Below, one piece after another: positions 49,338 to 58,720 of a DNA stretch of 64,000 bases; the first letter of the stretch is position 1, and every line of letters begins with the position of its first letter. Position numbers and translations under genes: made by a program. Below the pieces are notes generated by a model. The model made no database searches. It saw only the letters and a program-made list of their open reading frames with translations, and had not been told where the DNA came from. The stretch lies in NCBI RefSeq assembly GCF_013385825.1, contig NZ_JACAPG010000021.1, positions 124,001 to 188,000 of the forward strand. Reading direction: 5' to 3'. Source of the DNA: Pseudomonas reactans (GTDB lineage: Bacteria; Pseudomonadota; Gammaproteobacteria; Pseudomonadales; Pseudomonadaceae).

Positions 49338-51227
49338 TCAGATCCGGAAACTGCCAACCAATTGTTTCAACCGTGCAGCCTGTTGTTCCAGGTCGGCACA
49401 AGCACGCAGTGTAGATTGCAGGTTTTCCACACCTTCCTGATTGAGGGTGTTGATCTCGGTAATGTCCATGTTGATCGACTCCACCACTGAGGTCTGTTCT
49501 TCTGTGGCAGTGGCGACGGACTGGTTCATGCCATCAATTTCGCCGATGCGTTGGGTCACGCTGTTCAGGCGTTCGCCGGCCAGGTTGGCGATGTCGACAC
49601 TTTCAAGGCTATGTCGCTGGCTTTCACCCATGGTGCTGACCGAGTCCCGCGCGCCGACTTGCAGTTCCTCAATCATCTTCTGCACCTGTTGCGCCGATTC
49701 CTGAGTGCGATGCGCCAGGTTGCGGACTTCATCCGCGACCACCGCAAACCCACGCCCGGCTTCCCCTGCACGGGCAGCCTCAATGGCGGCGTTCAATGCC
49801 AGCAGGTTGGTTTGCTGGGAAATACTGGTGATCACTTCGAGAATCTGGCCGATGTTCACCGTCTTGCTATTGAGCGCTTCGATGTTGCTGCTGGACGCGC
49901 TGATCATCGAAGACAACTGGTTCATCGCCTTGATGTTGCGTTCCACCACTTGTTGGCCATCCTCAGCCAGGTGACGTGCATCGCTGGCCTGATGGGAGGC
50001 TTGCGCCGCATTGCGCGCGATTTCCTGGGCCGCTGCGCCCAGCTCATTGATGGCGGCGGCGACGCTGTTGGTGCGGTTGGCTTGCTCATCGGAATTGACC
50101 ATCGACGAGTTGGAGGCGCTGACCACCCGCAGTGCCACTTCATTCACCTGTTCGGTGGCCGAAGACACTTCGCGGATCGACGTATGAATGCGTTCCACGA
50201 AGCGGTTGAAGGCGTTACCCAGCATGCCGAATTCATCATTATTCTGGATCGTCAGGCGGCGGGTCAGGTCGCCCTCGCCATCGGCGATGTCCTGCATGGC
50301 GCGGGTCATCACGTGCAGCGGTTGCAACAAGATACGGATCAGCATGCCGAGCAGGGCAATGATGATCACCACCGCGATGAGCGTGGCGATGACCGCTGAG
50401 GTGCGGAACTCGCTGAGCATGGCGAAGGATTTGTCTTTATCGACTGAAATACCGAGGTACCAGTTCACCGAGGGCAGGCCCTTGATCGGTGTAAAAGTGA
50501 CGATGTTGTCCTTGCCGTTGGCCTCGACTTCGCTGAAGTCGGCGCTGATCTTCGGCGTATTTTTCGGATACACGTCTGCCAGGGTCTTCATCACCAGGTT
50601 TTTGTCCGGGTGTACCAGTACTTTGCCGTCGGCGCTGACCAGGAACGCGTAGCCCATGCCGCCGAAGTTCAGCGCGCCGATGTTATCCACCAGGGTTTGC
50701 AGGCTCAGGTCCCCACCGACCACACCGATGCTCTGGGTGCCTTGGGTACTGGGAGTGGCGACGGAAATGATCAACTTGCCGGTGGCGGCATCAATATACG
50801 GCTCGGTCAGGGTTGAACCGTTGCTGCTCTGGGCGCCCTTGTACCAGGGACGGACACGCGGGTCGAAACCGTCCGGCATCTTGGTGTCTGGGCGGATGGT
50901 GAAGGCACCCTTGCTGTCGCCGACGTAGGTCGCCATGAAGGAGGACGTCAGGGTTTTCTGTTCCAGCAGGCTGGCAACCGCGGACGGTTCGGGGTTGATG
51001 GCGATGTTTTGTGCGGCGTTTTCCACCAGGGCTATACGCCCATTAAGCCAGGTTTGAATGTTGCTGGCGGTGACATCGCCCATTTCGTGCAGGTAGTTGT
51101 TGAGATCGTCGCGTATCGCGTTGCGTTGCAGGTAGTCGTTGTAGAGAGTAAACAGCGCGAATGCGGCAATGACGATAAGGGAGGCTGCAAGCAGGATTTT
51201 GTGGCTGAAGCGCAGATTTTTATTCAT
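49338..51227 (-). CDS. pctA: amino-acid chemoreceptor, PctA/PctB-like
   Basis: A 629-residue chemoreceptor, the same length as PctA. TM1 is ILLAASLIVIAAFALFTL (11-28), a dCache_1 domain spans about 35-275, TM2 is SAVIATLIAVVIIIALLGML, then HAMP and the signalling domain (QQTNLLALNAAIEAARAGEA). The dCache amino-acid motif is kept: R126, W128, Y129, Y144, D146 and D173 (DPRVRPWYK, EPYIDAATG, GGDLSL). The first motif Tyr is Phe121 here. This predicts direct L-amino-acid sensing. Which of the PctA/B/C set it is cannot be told by eye. Confidence 0.85.
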   Translation of the reverse strand: MNKNLRFSHKILLAASLIVIAAFALFTLYNDYLQRNAIRDDLNNYLHEMGDVTASNIQTWLNGRIALVENAAQNIAINPEPSAVASLLEQKTLTSSFMATYVGDSKGAFTIRPDTKMPDGFDPRVRPWYKGAQSSNGSTLTEPYIDAATGKLIISVATPSTQGTQSIGVVGGDLSLQTLVDNIGALNFGGMGYAFLVSADGKVLVHPDKNLVMKTLADVYPKNTPKISADFSEVEANGKDNIVTFTPIKGLPSVNWYLGISVDKDKSFAMLSEFRTSAVIATLIAVVIIIALLGMLIRILLQPLHVMTRAMQDIADGEGDLTRRLTIQNNDEFGMLGNAFNRFVERIHTSIREVSSATEQVNEVALRVVSASNSSMVNSDEQANRTNSVAAAINELGAAAQEIARNAAQASHQASDARHLAEDGQQVVERNIKAMNQLSSMISASSSNIEALNSKTVNIGQILEVITSISQQTNLLALNAAIEAARAGEAGRGFAVVADEVRNLAHRTQESAQQVQKMIEELQVGARDSVSTMGESQRHSLESVDIANLAGERLNSVTQRIGEIDGMNQSVATATEEQTSVVESINMDITEINTLNQEGVENLQSTLRACADLEQQAARLKQLVGSFRI

Positions 51228-51419
51228 GGCTTGTAGGGTCCGCTAAGGTCTTATTATCCGAAGCGCGTCCTTGTGGGAGGCGCAAAATGGCAGCGTCAAA
51301 AAAGGTGTGATACTTCTTGTGATGGTTCCGGTGGTCCCTGTGGGAACTATCTGACCTATTTTTAGACTTTGTGGGTCTCACACTTTTCTGTATCGACCTG
51401 GCCGCACTAAAGATTAACC

Positions 51420-52910
51420 ATGGGTGACGAAATGCCTGACTCCACGCAACTGCTAATCGGCGCCGGCCTCGACGGCCAGCCCATCGCCCAGGCCATGCGC
51501 CTGGCCAACCGTCACGGGTTGATCGCCGGCGCCACCGGCACCGGCAAGACCGTCACGCTGCAACGCCTGGCCGAAGCCTTCAGTGATGCCGGTGTGGCGG
51601 TGTTTGCCGCGGACATCAAGGGCGACCTGTGCGGCCTGGGCGCTGCGGCGAACCCGCAGGGCAAGGTCGCCGAGCGCATCGCCGGCATGCCTTTCCTCAA
51701 TTACACGGCCAAGGCTTATCCGGTCACGCTGTGGGATATCCACGGGCAGTCCGGTCACCCATTGCGCACCACCATCAGCGAAATGGGTCCATTGTTGCTC
51801 GGTAGTTTGCTGGAACTCACCGACAGCCAGCAGTCGGCGCTTTACGCGGCGTTCAAGGTGGCCGATCGCGAAGGCTTATTGTTGCTCGATCTCAAGGACC
51901 TCAAGGCACTGCTCAATCATCTGCGCTATCACCCAGAGTTGCTGGGCGAAGACGCGGCGCTGATGACCACCGGTTCCAGCCAGGCACTGTTGCGACGCCT
52001 GGCAGTGCTGGAGCAGCAGGGCGCAGAAGCTTTGTTTGGTGAACCGGCCCTGCAACTGGAAGATATCCTGCAGCCCACCGCTGACGGGCGTGGTCGCATC
52101 CATCTGCTGGACGCCAGCCGCTTGGTGCATGAGGCGCCGAAGGTGTACGCAACCTTCCTGCTGTGGTTGTTGGCGGAGTTGTTCGAGCAACTGCCTGAAC
52201 GTGGCGACGCCGACAAACCGCTGCTCGCACTGTTTTTCGATGAGGCGCATTTACTGTTCGCCGATACGCCGAAGGCGTTGCAGGAACGTCTGGAGCAGGT
52301 GGTGCGGCTGATCCGCTCCAAAGGGGTTGGCGTGTATTTCGTCACCCAATCCCCAGGCGATTTGCCGGACAGCGTGCTGGCCCAGCTCGGGCTGCGCATC
52401 CAGCATGGCCTGCGGGCGTTTACGACCAAGGAACAGAAGTCCTTGCGCGCCGTAGCCGATGGTTTTCGACCAAACCCGATTTTTGATGCCCTTTCGGTCT
52501 TGACCGAGTTGGGCACGGGTGAGGCTTTGGTGGGGACGCTGCAGGAAAAGGGTACGCCGGAAGTCGTCCAACGTGTACTGGTCGCACCGCCACAATCCCG
52601 GATCGGGCCGCTCAGTGCAGCCGAACGGGCAGCCTTGGTGGCCAGTTCGCCGTTGCTGGGTCGGTATGACAAACCGATTGATCGGGAATCCGCGTATGAG
52701 GTGCTGATGGCGCGTAAAGAACTTGGGCCAACCGAAGAGGCCAAGCCCGCCGCCGAGGAACCCAGCTTCACCGACAAGGCCGGGGCGTTTCTCGGCACAA
52801 CCGCAGGCAAGGCGCTGAAGTCCGCGATGCAGCAAGCCGCCAATCAGATGGGGCGGCAACTGGTGCGTGGCTTGTTGGGGTCGTTATTGGGCGGCAGCAA
52901 GCGCAAATAG
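51420..52910 (+). CDS. HerA-like/DUF853 P-loop ATPase
   Basis: A 496-residue ATPase of the DUF853 (YjgR) family, related to HerA/FtsK translocases. Walker A is GATGTGKT (37-44), Walker B LLALFFDEAHLLF, and the arginine-finger type region RLIRSKGVGVYFVTQSPGD follows. The C-terminal tail (AFLGTTAGKALKSAMQQAAN) is amphipathic. No NurA-like nuclease is adjacent, so it is not part of a HerA-NurA pair here. The start could also be the ATG at 51432. The biological role of this family is unclear. Confidence 0.85.
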   Translation: MGDEMPDSTQLLIGAGLDGQPIAQAMRLANRHGLIAGATGTGKTVTLQRLAEAFSDAGVAVFAADIKGDLCGLGAAANPQGKVAERIAGMPFLNYTAKAYPVTLWDIHGQSGHPLRTTISEMGPLLLGSLLELTDSQQSALYAAFKVADREGLLLLDLKDLKALLNHLRYHPELLGEDAALMTTGSSQALLRRLAVLEQQGAEALFGEPALQLEDILQPTADGRGRIHLLDASRLVHEAPKVYATFLLWLLAELFEQLPERGDADKPLLALFFDEAHLLFADTPKALQERLEQVVRLIRSKGVGVYFVTQSPGDLPDSVLAQLGLRIQHGLRAFTTKEQKSLRAVADGFRPNPIFDALSVLTELGTGEALVGTLQEKGTPEVVQRVLVAPPQSRIGPLSAAERAALVASSPLLGRYDKPIDRESAYEVLMARKELGPTEEAKPAAEEPSFTDKAGAFLGTTAGKALKSAMQQAANQMGRQLVRGLLGSLLGGSKRK

Positions 52911-52914
52911 CGAG

Positions 52915-53370
52915 TCAGGGCTTGGGCTTGGCGTGGGCCGCCAGCCGTTCCAGCGCCGCACGCAAGCCTGGGTTGCTGATCCCGTCGGCAGTTGCCTGAA
53001 TGGTTTCGGCGGCACTGGGCGACAGGTCATGAATATGCTCCACCACGCCGGGTTGGGTGGTGGGCGGTTGCACTTTGAACTGGATGCGCGTCAAGCCGGC
53101 GAATTCATCAAAGGCCATCAATTGGCGCTGCAGGCGTTTTTGCTGATAGCGCAAACGTGTCGCCCAGTGGCCATCTGTGACAATAAGCAGCAGGTTGCCT
53201 TCACGCCAGGACGCCACGCGGCAGTGTTCGCGCGCTGCCGGTTGCAGCTGCGTCTCGAGCAGCCGTTGCAGGCGGCCCAACCGTTGCGCATGGCCGAAGA
53301 TGGCTTTCAGCGGCTTGGCATCGCGAAGCAACACGCCGGGAGCGCGGGCTGATAAGGGGCGAAATGCCAT
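52915..53370 (-). CDS. dciA: DciA-like DUF721 protein
   Basis: A 151-residue protein with a DUF721 KH-like domain (LETQLQPAAREHCRVASWRE; GNLLLIVTDGHWATRLRYQQ). DciA proteins load or recruit the replicative helicase DnaB in bacteria lacking DnaC. The ATG at 53370 (MAFRPLSARAPG) is used; longer in-frame forms are not protein-like. It is divergent from secA and ends 4 bases from the HerA-like gene. In PAO1 a peptidase gene lies between this gene and secA; it is absent here. Confidence 0.72.
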   Translation of the reverse strand: MAFRPLSARAPGVLLRDAKPLKAIFGHAQRLGRLQRLLETQLQPAAREHCRVASWREGNLLLIVTDGHWATRLRYQQKRLQRQLMAFDEFAGLTRIQFKVQPPTTQPGVVEHIHDLSPSAAETIQATADGISNPGLRAALERLAAHAKPKP

Positions 53371-53675
53371 TATTGGACACCTTAAGTAACAGAGCCGCCA
53401 TCTTAGCAGAACGCGCCTGTACGGCCCCAGGCAATGCATCCGTGGGGTTTTGCTCATGAAATCAATTGGTAACTTCTGCGCTCCATGGGTTGAAGTTCCA
53501 GCAAAAGCCCTTATTTTAAACAAGCCCTCTCACAGCACCATGCCAGCATCGGGGAACAACGCCACTTTCCTCACCCACGAATCCGGGTAGAATGCGCGTT
53601 CGCATGCGGCCGTGAGGGCTGCTCGGGCCACTCACGGTGCGCCCTCCATCCCTATGTGTGGAAGAACCTGCCGAT
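53371..53675. promoter_or_regulatory. dciA/secA divergent promoter region
   Basis: About 305 bases without a supported gene. A -10-like TAGAAT is at 53588-53593. An inverted repeat CCGTGAG (53610-53616) / CTCACGG (53631-53637) would form a leader hairpin about 40 bases before the secA ATG. No secM-like arrest peptide gene is visible. Confidence 0.45.
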
Positions 53676-56411
53676 ATGTTTGCGCCTTTGTTAAAGAAAC
53701 TTTTTGGAAGCAAGAATGAGCGCGAAGTCAAACGCATGCTCAAGACGGTGCAGCTGGTCAATGCCTTCGAAGAGCAGATGGTTGCCCTTTCGGATGAGCA
53801 ATTGCGCGCCAAGACCCAAGAGTTCAAGGCCCGCATAGCCAAAGGTGAAACCCTCGACAAGCTGCTGCCCGAAGCCTTTGCGGTCGCCCGTGAAGCCGGT
53901 AAGCGTGTCATGGGCATGCGCCACTTCGACGTCCAGTTGATCGGCGGCATGACCTTGCATGAAGGCATGATTGCCGAAATGCGTACCGGTGAAGGCAAGA
54001 CCCTGGTGGCAACCCTGGGCGTTTACCTCAACGCATTGTCCGGCAAGGGCGTGCATGTTGTGACGGTGAACGACTACCTGGCCCGCCGGGACGCCAACTG
54101 GATGCGCCCGCTCTATGAATTCCTCGGCCTGACCGTTGGCGTCGTTACGCCATTCCAGCCGCCGGAAGAGAAGCGCGCTGCCTACGCTTGCGACATTACC
54201 TACGGCACCAACAACGAATTCGGTTTCGACTACCTGCGCGACAACATGGCGTTCAGCATGGATGAAAAATTCCAGCGCGAACTCAACTTTGCCGTGATCG
54301 ACGAAGTCGACTCCATCCTCATCGACGAAGCCCGTACCCCACTGATCATCTCCGGCCAGGCCGAAGACAGCTCGCGCCTGTACACCGAAATCAACAAGTT
54401 GATTCCGCGTCTGGAGCAGCACATTGAGGAAGTGGAAGGCGTGGTGACCAAAGAAGGTCACTTCAGCATCGACGAGAAGACCCGCCAGGTCGAACTCAAC
54501 GAAGCCGGTCACCAGTTCGTCGAAGAGATGCTGACCCAGATCGGCGAGCTGGCCGAGGGTGAAAGCCTGTACTCGGCACACAACCTGGGCCTGTTGACCC
54601 ACGTGTATGCTGGCCTGCGCGCCCACAAGCTGTTCCATCGCAACGTCGAATACATCGTGCAGGACGGCCAGGTCGTGCTGGTTGACGAACACACCGGCCG
54701 TACCATGCCGGGTCGCCGTCTGTCCGAAGGCCTGCACCAGGCCATCGAAGCCAAGGAACACCTCAACATCCAGGCTGAAAGCCAGACGTTGGCGTCCACC
54801 ACCTTCCAGAACTACTTTCGTCTGTACAACAAGCTGTCCGGCATGACCGGTACGGCCGACACCGAAGCGTTCGAATTCCACCAGATCTACAACCTGGCCG
54901 TGATGGTCATTCCGCCGAACAAGCCGTTGGCGCGTAAAGACTTCAACGACCTGGTGTTCCTGACGGCCGAAGAGAAATACGCGGCAATCATCAACGACAT
55001 CAAGGACGGCATGGCCCAGGGTCGTCCGATCCTGGTGGGTACCGCCACCATCGAGACTTCCGAGCACGTATCGAACCTGCTCAACAAGGAAGGCATCGAG
55101 CACAAGGTCCTCAACGCCAAGTTCCACGAAAAAGAAGCCGAGATCATTGCCCAGGCCGGCCGCCCAGGCGCACTGACCATCGCGACCAACATGGCCGGTC
55201 GTGGTACCGACATCCTGTTGGGCGGTAACTGGGAAGTGGAAGTCGCGGCGCTGGAAAACCCGAGTCCTGAGCAGATTGCCCAGATCAAGGCGGACTGGCA
55301 GAAGCGCCACCAGGCCGTGCTGGAATCCGGTGGCCTGCAGGTGATCGCGTCCGAGCGTCACGAATCGCGCCGTATCGACAACCAGTTGCGTGGTCGTGCC
55401 GGTCGCCAGGGTGACGCTGGTTCCAGCCGCTTCTACCTGTCGCTGGAAGACAGCCTGATGCGCATCTTCGCCTCGGACCGCGTGAAGAACTTCATGAAGG
55501 CCCTGGGCATGCAGTCCGGCGAAGCGATCGAGCACCGCATGGTGACCAACGCCATCGAGAAGGCCCAGCGCAAGGTTGAAGGCCGCAACTTCGACATTCG
55601 TAAGCAACTGCTTGAGTTCGATGACGTCAACAACGAACAGCGTAAAGTGATCTATCACATGCGTAACACGTTGCTGGCCGCCGACAACATTGGCGAGACC
55701 ATCGCTGATTTCCGTCAGGACGTGCTCAACGCTACCGTCAGCGCACACATCCCGCCACAGTCCCTGCCAGAGCAGTGGGATGTTGCCGGCCTGGAAGCCG
55801 CGTTGAAGAGCGACTTCGGTGTGGACCTGCCGGTTCAGCAGTGGCTGGACGAAGACGATCACCTGTACGAAGAGACACTGCGCGAGAAGCTGATGACCGA
55901 GCTGCTGGCTGCGTACAACGAGAAAGAAGAGCAGGCGAGTGCCGAAGCACTGCGCACCTTCGAGAAGCAAATCGTACTGCGCGTGCTGGACGATCTGTGG
56001 AAAGACCACCTGTCGACCATGGACCACCTGCGTCACGGCATCCACCTGCGTGGCTACGCCCAGAAGAACCCGAAGCAGGAGTACAAGCGCGAGTCGTTCA
56101 CGCTGTTCTCCGAACTGCTGGATTCGATCAAGCGCGACTCGATTCGCGTGCTGTCCCACGTTCAAGTGCGTCGCGAAGACCCGATCGAGGAAGAAGCCCG
56201 TCTGCGTCAGGAAGCCGAGGCACTGGCTGCGCGCATGCAGTTCCAGCATGACGAAGCACCGGGGCTGGAAGCGCCTGAGGTACTGGGCGAAGAGGTCGAC
56301 GTGGCCCTGGCTCAAACCCCGGTTCGCAATGACCAGAAGTTGGGCCGCAACGAGCTGTGCTACTGCGGCTCGGGCAAGAAGTTCAAACACTGCCACGGCC
56401 AGATTGAATAA
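53676..56411 (+). CDS. secA: preprotein translocase ATPase SecA
   Basis: A 911-residue motor of the Sec export pathway. Walker A is MRTGEGKT (102-109), the DEAD motif is in VIDEVDSILIDEARTPLIIS, and NMAGRGTDILLGGN marks the second nucleotide-binding half. The preprotein cross-linking and helical scaffold domains are complete. The C-terminal zinc tail CYCGSGKKFKHCHG binds SecB and lipids. The start MFAPLLKKLFGSKN (53676) is the usual one. Confidence 0.97.
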   Translation: MFAPLLKKLFGSKNEREVKRMLKTVQLVNAFEEQMVALSDEQLRAKTQEFKARIAKGETLDKLLPEAFAVAREAGKRVMGMRHFDVQLIGGMTLHEGMIAEMRTGEGKTLVATLGVYLNALSGKGVHVVTVNDYLARRDANWMRPLYEFLGLTVGVVTPFQPPEEKRAAYACDITYGTNNEFGFDYLRDNMAFSMDEKFQRELNFAVIDEVDSILIDEARTPLIISGQAEDSSRLYTEINKLIPRLEQHIEEVEGVVTKEGHFSIDEKTRQVELNEAGHQFVEEMLTQIGELAEGESLYSAHNLGLLTHVYAGLRAHKLFHRNVEYIVQDGQVVLVDEHTGRTMPGRRLSEGLHQAIEAKEHLNIQAESQTLASTTFQNYFRLYNKLSGMTGTADTEAFEFHQIYNLAVMVIPPNKPLARKDFNDLVFLTAEEKYAAIINDIKDGMAQGRPILVGTATIETSEHVSNLLNKEGIEHKVLNAKFHEKEAEIIAQAGRPGALTIATNMAGRGTDILLGGNWEVEVAALENPSPEQIAQIKADWQKRHQAVLESGGLQVIASERHESRRIDNQLRGRAGRQGDAGSSRFYLSLEDSLMRIFASDRVKNFMKALGMQSGEAIEHRMVTNAIEKAQRKVEGRNFDIRKQLLEFDDVNNEQRKVIYHMRNTLLAADNIGETIADFRQDVLNATVSAHIPPQSLPEQWDVAGLEAALKSDFGVDLPVQQWLDEDDHLYEETLREKLMTELLAAYNEKEEQASAEALRTFEKQIVLRVLDDLWKDHLSTMDHLRHGIHLRGYAQKNPKQEYKRESFTLFSELLDSIKRDSIRVLSHVQVRREDPIEEEARLRQEAEALAARMQFQHDEAPGLEAPEVLGEEVDVALAQTPVRNDQKLGRNELCYCGSGKKFKHCHGQIE

Positions 56412-56439
56412 GATTTTTGCCTGACGCTGCTACACCCTG

Positions 56440-56472
56440 CGCCGCGACCGGCCTTTGCCGTCGCGGCGTTTT
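56440..56472 (+). terminator. Rho-independent terminator of secA
   Basis: CGCCGCGAC / GTCGCGGCG with an 11-base loop is followed by TTTT, 28 bases after the secA stop. Confidence 0.8.
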
Positions 56473-56535
56473 GCCATTAATTTCGCCGTCGCTCACGACG
56501 GCACAGACATCATCTGATTTATAAGGAGCGCATTC

Positions 56536-57753
56536 ATGGCTGTTGGTCTTGGTCCTTTGCCCACATTGCACCCGGTTGCCGGTTTTGAGCTCGGTATCGC
56601 TTCGGCCGGCATCAAACGCCCGGGGCGCAAGGATGTGGTGGTGATGCGCTGTGCCGAAGGCTCGACCGTCGCCGGTGTGTTCACCCTCAATGCGTTCTGC
56701 GCCGCGCCGGTGATCCTGGCCAAGCAACGTGTTGCCGGCACGATCCGTTACCTGCTGACCAACACCGGCAATGCCAACGCCGGTACCGGCGAGCCAGGCC
56801 TGGTGGCGGCTGCACGCACCTGCGCCAAGCTGGCCCAGCTGACCGGCGTGGACGCCAGCCAAGTGCTGCCGTATTCCACCGGCGTGATCGGTGAGCCGCT
56901 GCCTGTCGAGAAAATCGAAGGTGCATTGCAAGCCGCGCTGGACGATCTGTCTGTGGATAACTGGGCCGCGGCAGCAACGGGCATCATGACCACTGACACC
57001 CTGCCCAAAGGCGCCAGCCGCCAGTTCGTGCACGATGGCGTGACCGTCACCGTGACCGGTATCAGCAAGGGAGCGGGCATGATCCGTCCGAACATGGCCA
57101 CCATGCTCGGCTACATCGCCACCGACGCCAAAGTCTCCCGCGACGTGCTGCACAGCCTGATCCTGGACGGCGCCAATAAGTCGTTCAACCGCATCACCAT
57201 CGATGGCGACACCTCGACCAACGACTGCTGCATGCTGATCGCCACCGGCCAGGCCAACCTGCCGGAAATCACCGAGGCCAGCGGCCCGTTGTTCGCGGCA
57301 TTGAAGCAGGCGGTGTTCGAAGTGTGCATGGACGTGGCCCAGGCCATCGTGCGTGACGGCGAGGGCGCCACCAAGTTTGTTACTGTTGAAGTGAATGGCG
57401 GCGGCAATCATCAGGAATGCCTGGATGTGGGTTACACCGTGGCGCATTCGCCGCTGATCAAGACGGCGCTGTTCGCCTCTGACCCGAACTGGGGCCGTAT
57501 CCTGGCCGCTGTGGGCCGTGCCGGCGTGCCGGACCTGGACGTGAGCAAGATCGACGTGTTCCTCGGCGACGTGTGCATCGCCAGCCGTGGCGCCCGCGCT
57601 GAGTCCTACACCGAAGCCCAGGGCTCGGCGGTGATGCAGCAGGAAGAAATCACCATTCGCATCGAGTTGGGTCGCGGCGCGTGCAGCGAAACCATCTGGA
57701 CCACCGACCTGTCCCACGAGTACGTGAAGATCAACGCAGAATACCGTACCTAA
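56536..57753 (+). CDS. argJ: bifunctional ornithine acetyltransferase/N-acetylglutamate synthase
   Basis: A 405-residue enzyme of arginine synthesis that moves acetyl from N-acetylornithine to glutamate. The self-cleavage site is in GMIRPNMATMLGYIATDA, where the Thr after NMA becomes the nucleophile of the beta chain. NTGNANAGTGEPG and DPNWGRILAA are family marks. AAGGAG precedes the ATG. mutT follows after 13 bases, probably in one transcript. Confidence 0.95.
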   Translation: MAVGLGPLPTLHPVAGFELGIASAGIKRPGRKDVVVMRCAEGSTVAGVFTLNAFCAAPVILAKQRVAGTIRYLLTNTGNANAGTGEPGLVAAARTCAKLAQLTGVDASQVLPYSTGVIGEPLPVEKIEGALQAALDDLSVDNWAAAATGIMTTDTLPKGASRQFVHDGVTVTVTGISKGAGMIRPNMATMLGYIATDAKVSRDVLHSLILDGANKSFNRITIDGDTSTNDCCMLIATGQANLPEITEASGPLFAALKQAVFEVCMDVAQAIVRDGEGATKFVTVEVNGGGNHQECLDVGYTVAHSPLIKTALFASDPNWGRILAAVGRAGVPDLDVSKIDVFLGDVCIASRGARAESYTEAQGSAVMQQEEITIRIELGRGACSETIWTTDLSHEYVKINAEYRT

Positions 57754-57766
57754 GAGGATAAGCGCG

Positions 57767-58711
57767 GTGAAACGAGTGCATGTAGCAGCAGCGGTGATCC
57801 GCGGTGTCGACGGCAGGATCCTGCTGGCGCGCCGCGCCGATACCCAACATCAGGGCGGCCTCTGGGAGTTTCCCGGCGGCAAGGTGGAGGCCGATGAATC
57901 GGTCGCCAGCGCGCTGTCCCGCGAATTGCAGGAAGAGCTGGGCATCCAGGTCACTACCGCGCGGCCGTTGATCAAGGTGCAGCATGATTACCCGGACAAA
58001 CAGGTGTTGCTGGATGTCTGGGAAGTCTCGGCGTTTACCGGCGAGCCGCACGGAGTCGAGGGACAACCGTTGGAGTGGGTGGCACCTCGGGACCTGCTCA
58101 ACTATGAGTTCCCGGCGGCTAATGCGCCTATCGTTGCGGCGGCGCGTTTGCCGGCTGAGTACCTGATCACCCCTGGCGAACTGGAAACCCCGACGTTACT
58201 GCGGGGTATCCAGAAAGCTATAGCCGGCGGCATCAAGCTGGTGCAACTGCGTGCGCCCAACGGTTACGACCCCAAGTACCGTGACCTGGCCGTGGATGCA
58301 GTGGGCCTGTGCGCGGGTAAGGCCCAGTTGATGCTCAAGGGGCCGTTCGAGTGGCTGGGGGATTTTCCTTCGGCCGGTTGGCACATGACCTCGGCGCAAC
58401 TGCGTAAATACGCGAGCAAAGGTCGACCGCTTCCTAAAGATCGTTGGTTGGCGGCGTCTTGCCACAACGCAGAAGAGTTGGCACTGGCAGAAATGATGGA
58501 CGTGGATTTCGTCACACTGTCGCCGGTGCAGCCGACCCAGACTCACCCCGATGTACAGCCATTGGGATGGGAGCAGGCGGCAGAGTTGATCCGTGGGTTC
58601 AGCAAGCCCGTATTTCTGCTGGGCGGGGTTGGGCCCGTCGAGCGAGAGCAGGCTTGGGACGCTGGGGCTCAGGGTGTTGCAGGTATCAGGGCATTCTGGC
58701 CTGAAGTCTGA
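57767..58711 (+). CDS. mutT: MutT Nudix hydrolase fused to a ThiE/TenI-like domain
   Basis: A 314-residue two-domain protein. The N-terminal MutT domain has a complete Nudix box (GGKVEADESVASALSRE to EELGI, 38-60) for 8-oxo-dGTP hydrolysis. The C-terminal half (about 130-314) is a thiamine-phosphate-synthase-like barrel (GIQKAIAGGIKLVQLRAP; DVDFVTLSPVQPTQTHPD; FLLGGVGPVEREQAWDAGA). The Nudix half resembles E. coli MutT; the barrel half is found in pseudomonad MutT proteins and its job is unknown. GTG start behind GAGGATA. Confidence 0.9.
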   Translation: MKRVHVAAAVIRGVDGRILLARRADTQHQGGLWEFPGGKVEADESVASALSRELQEELGIQVTTARPLIKVQHDYPDKQVLLDVWEVSAFTGEPHGVEGQPLEWVAPRDLLNYEFPAANAPIVAAARLPAEYLITPGELETPTLLRGIQKAIAGGIKLVQLRAPNGYDPKYRDLAVDAVGLCAGKAQLMLKGPFEWLGDFPSAGWHMTSAQLRKYASKGRPLPKDRWLAASCHNAEELALAEMMDVDFVTLSPVQPTQTHPDVQPLGWEQAAELIRGFSKPVFLLGGVGPVEREQAWDAGAQGVAGIRAFWPEV

Positions 58712-58720
58712 AGCAGCAGC

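Noticed and set aside
53691..56396. A ~900-codon open frame on the minus strand across secA
   Set aside because: It is the mirror of a highly conserved GC-rich gene, has no ribosome site and no recognisable domain. Similar antisense frames over the TonB receptor (15376-17202) and edd (20474-21829) are rejected for the same reason.
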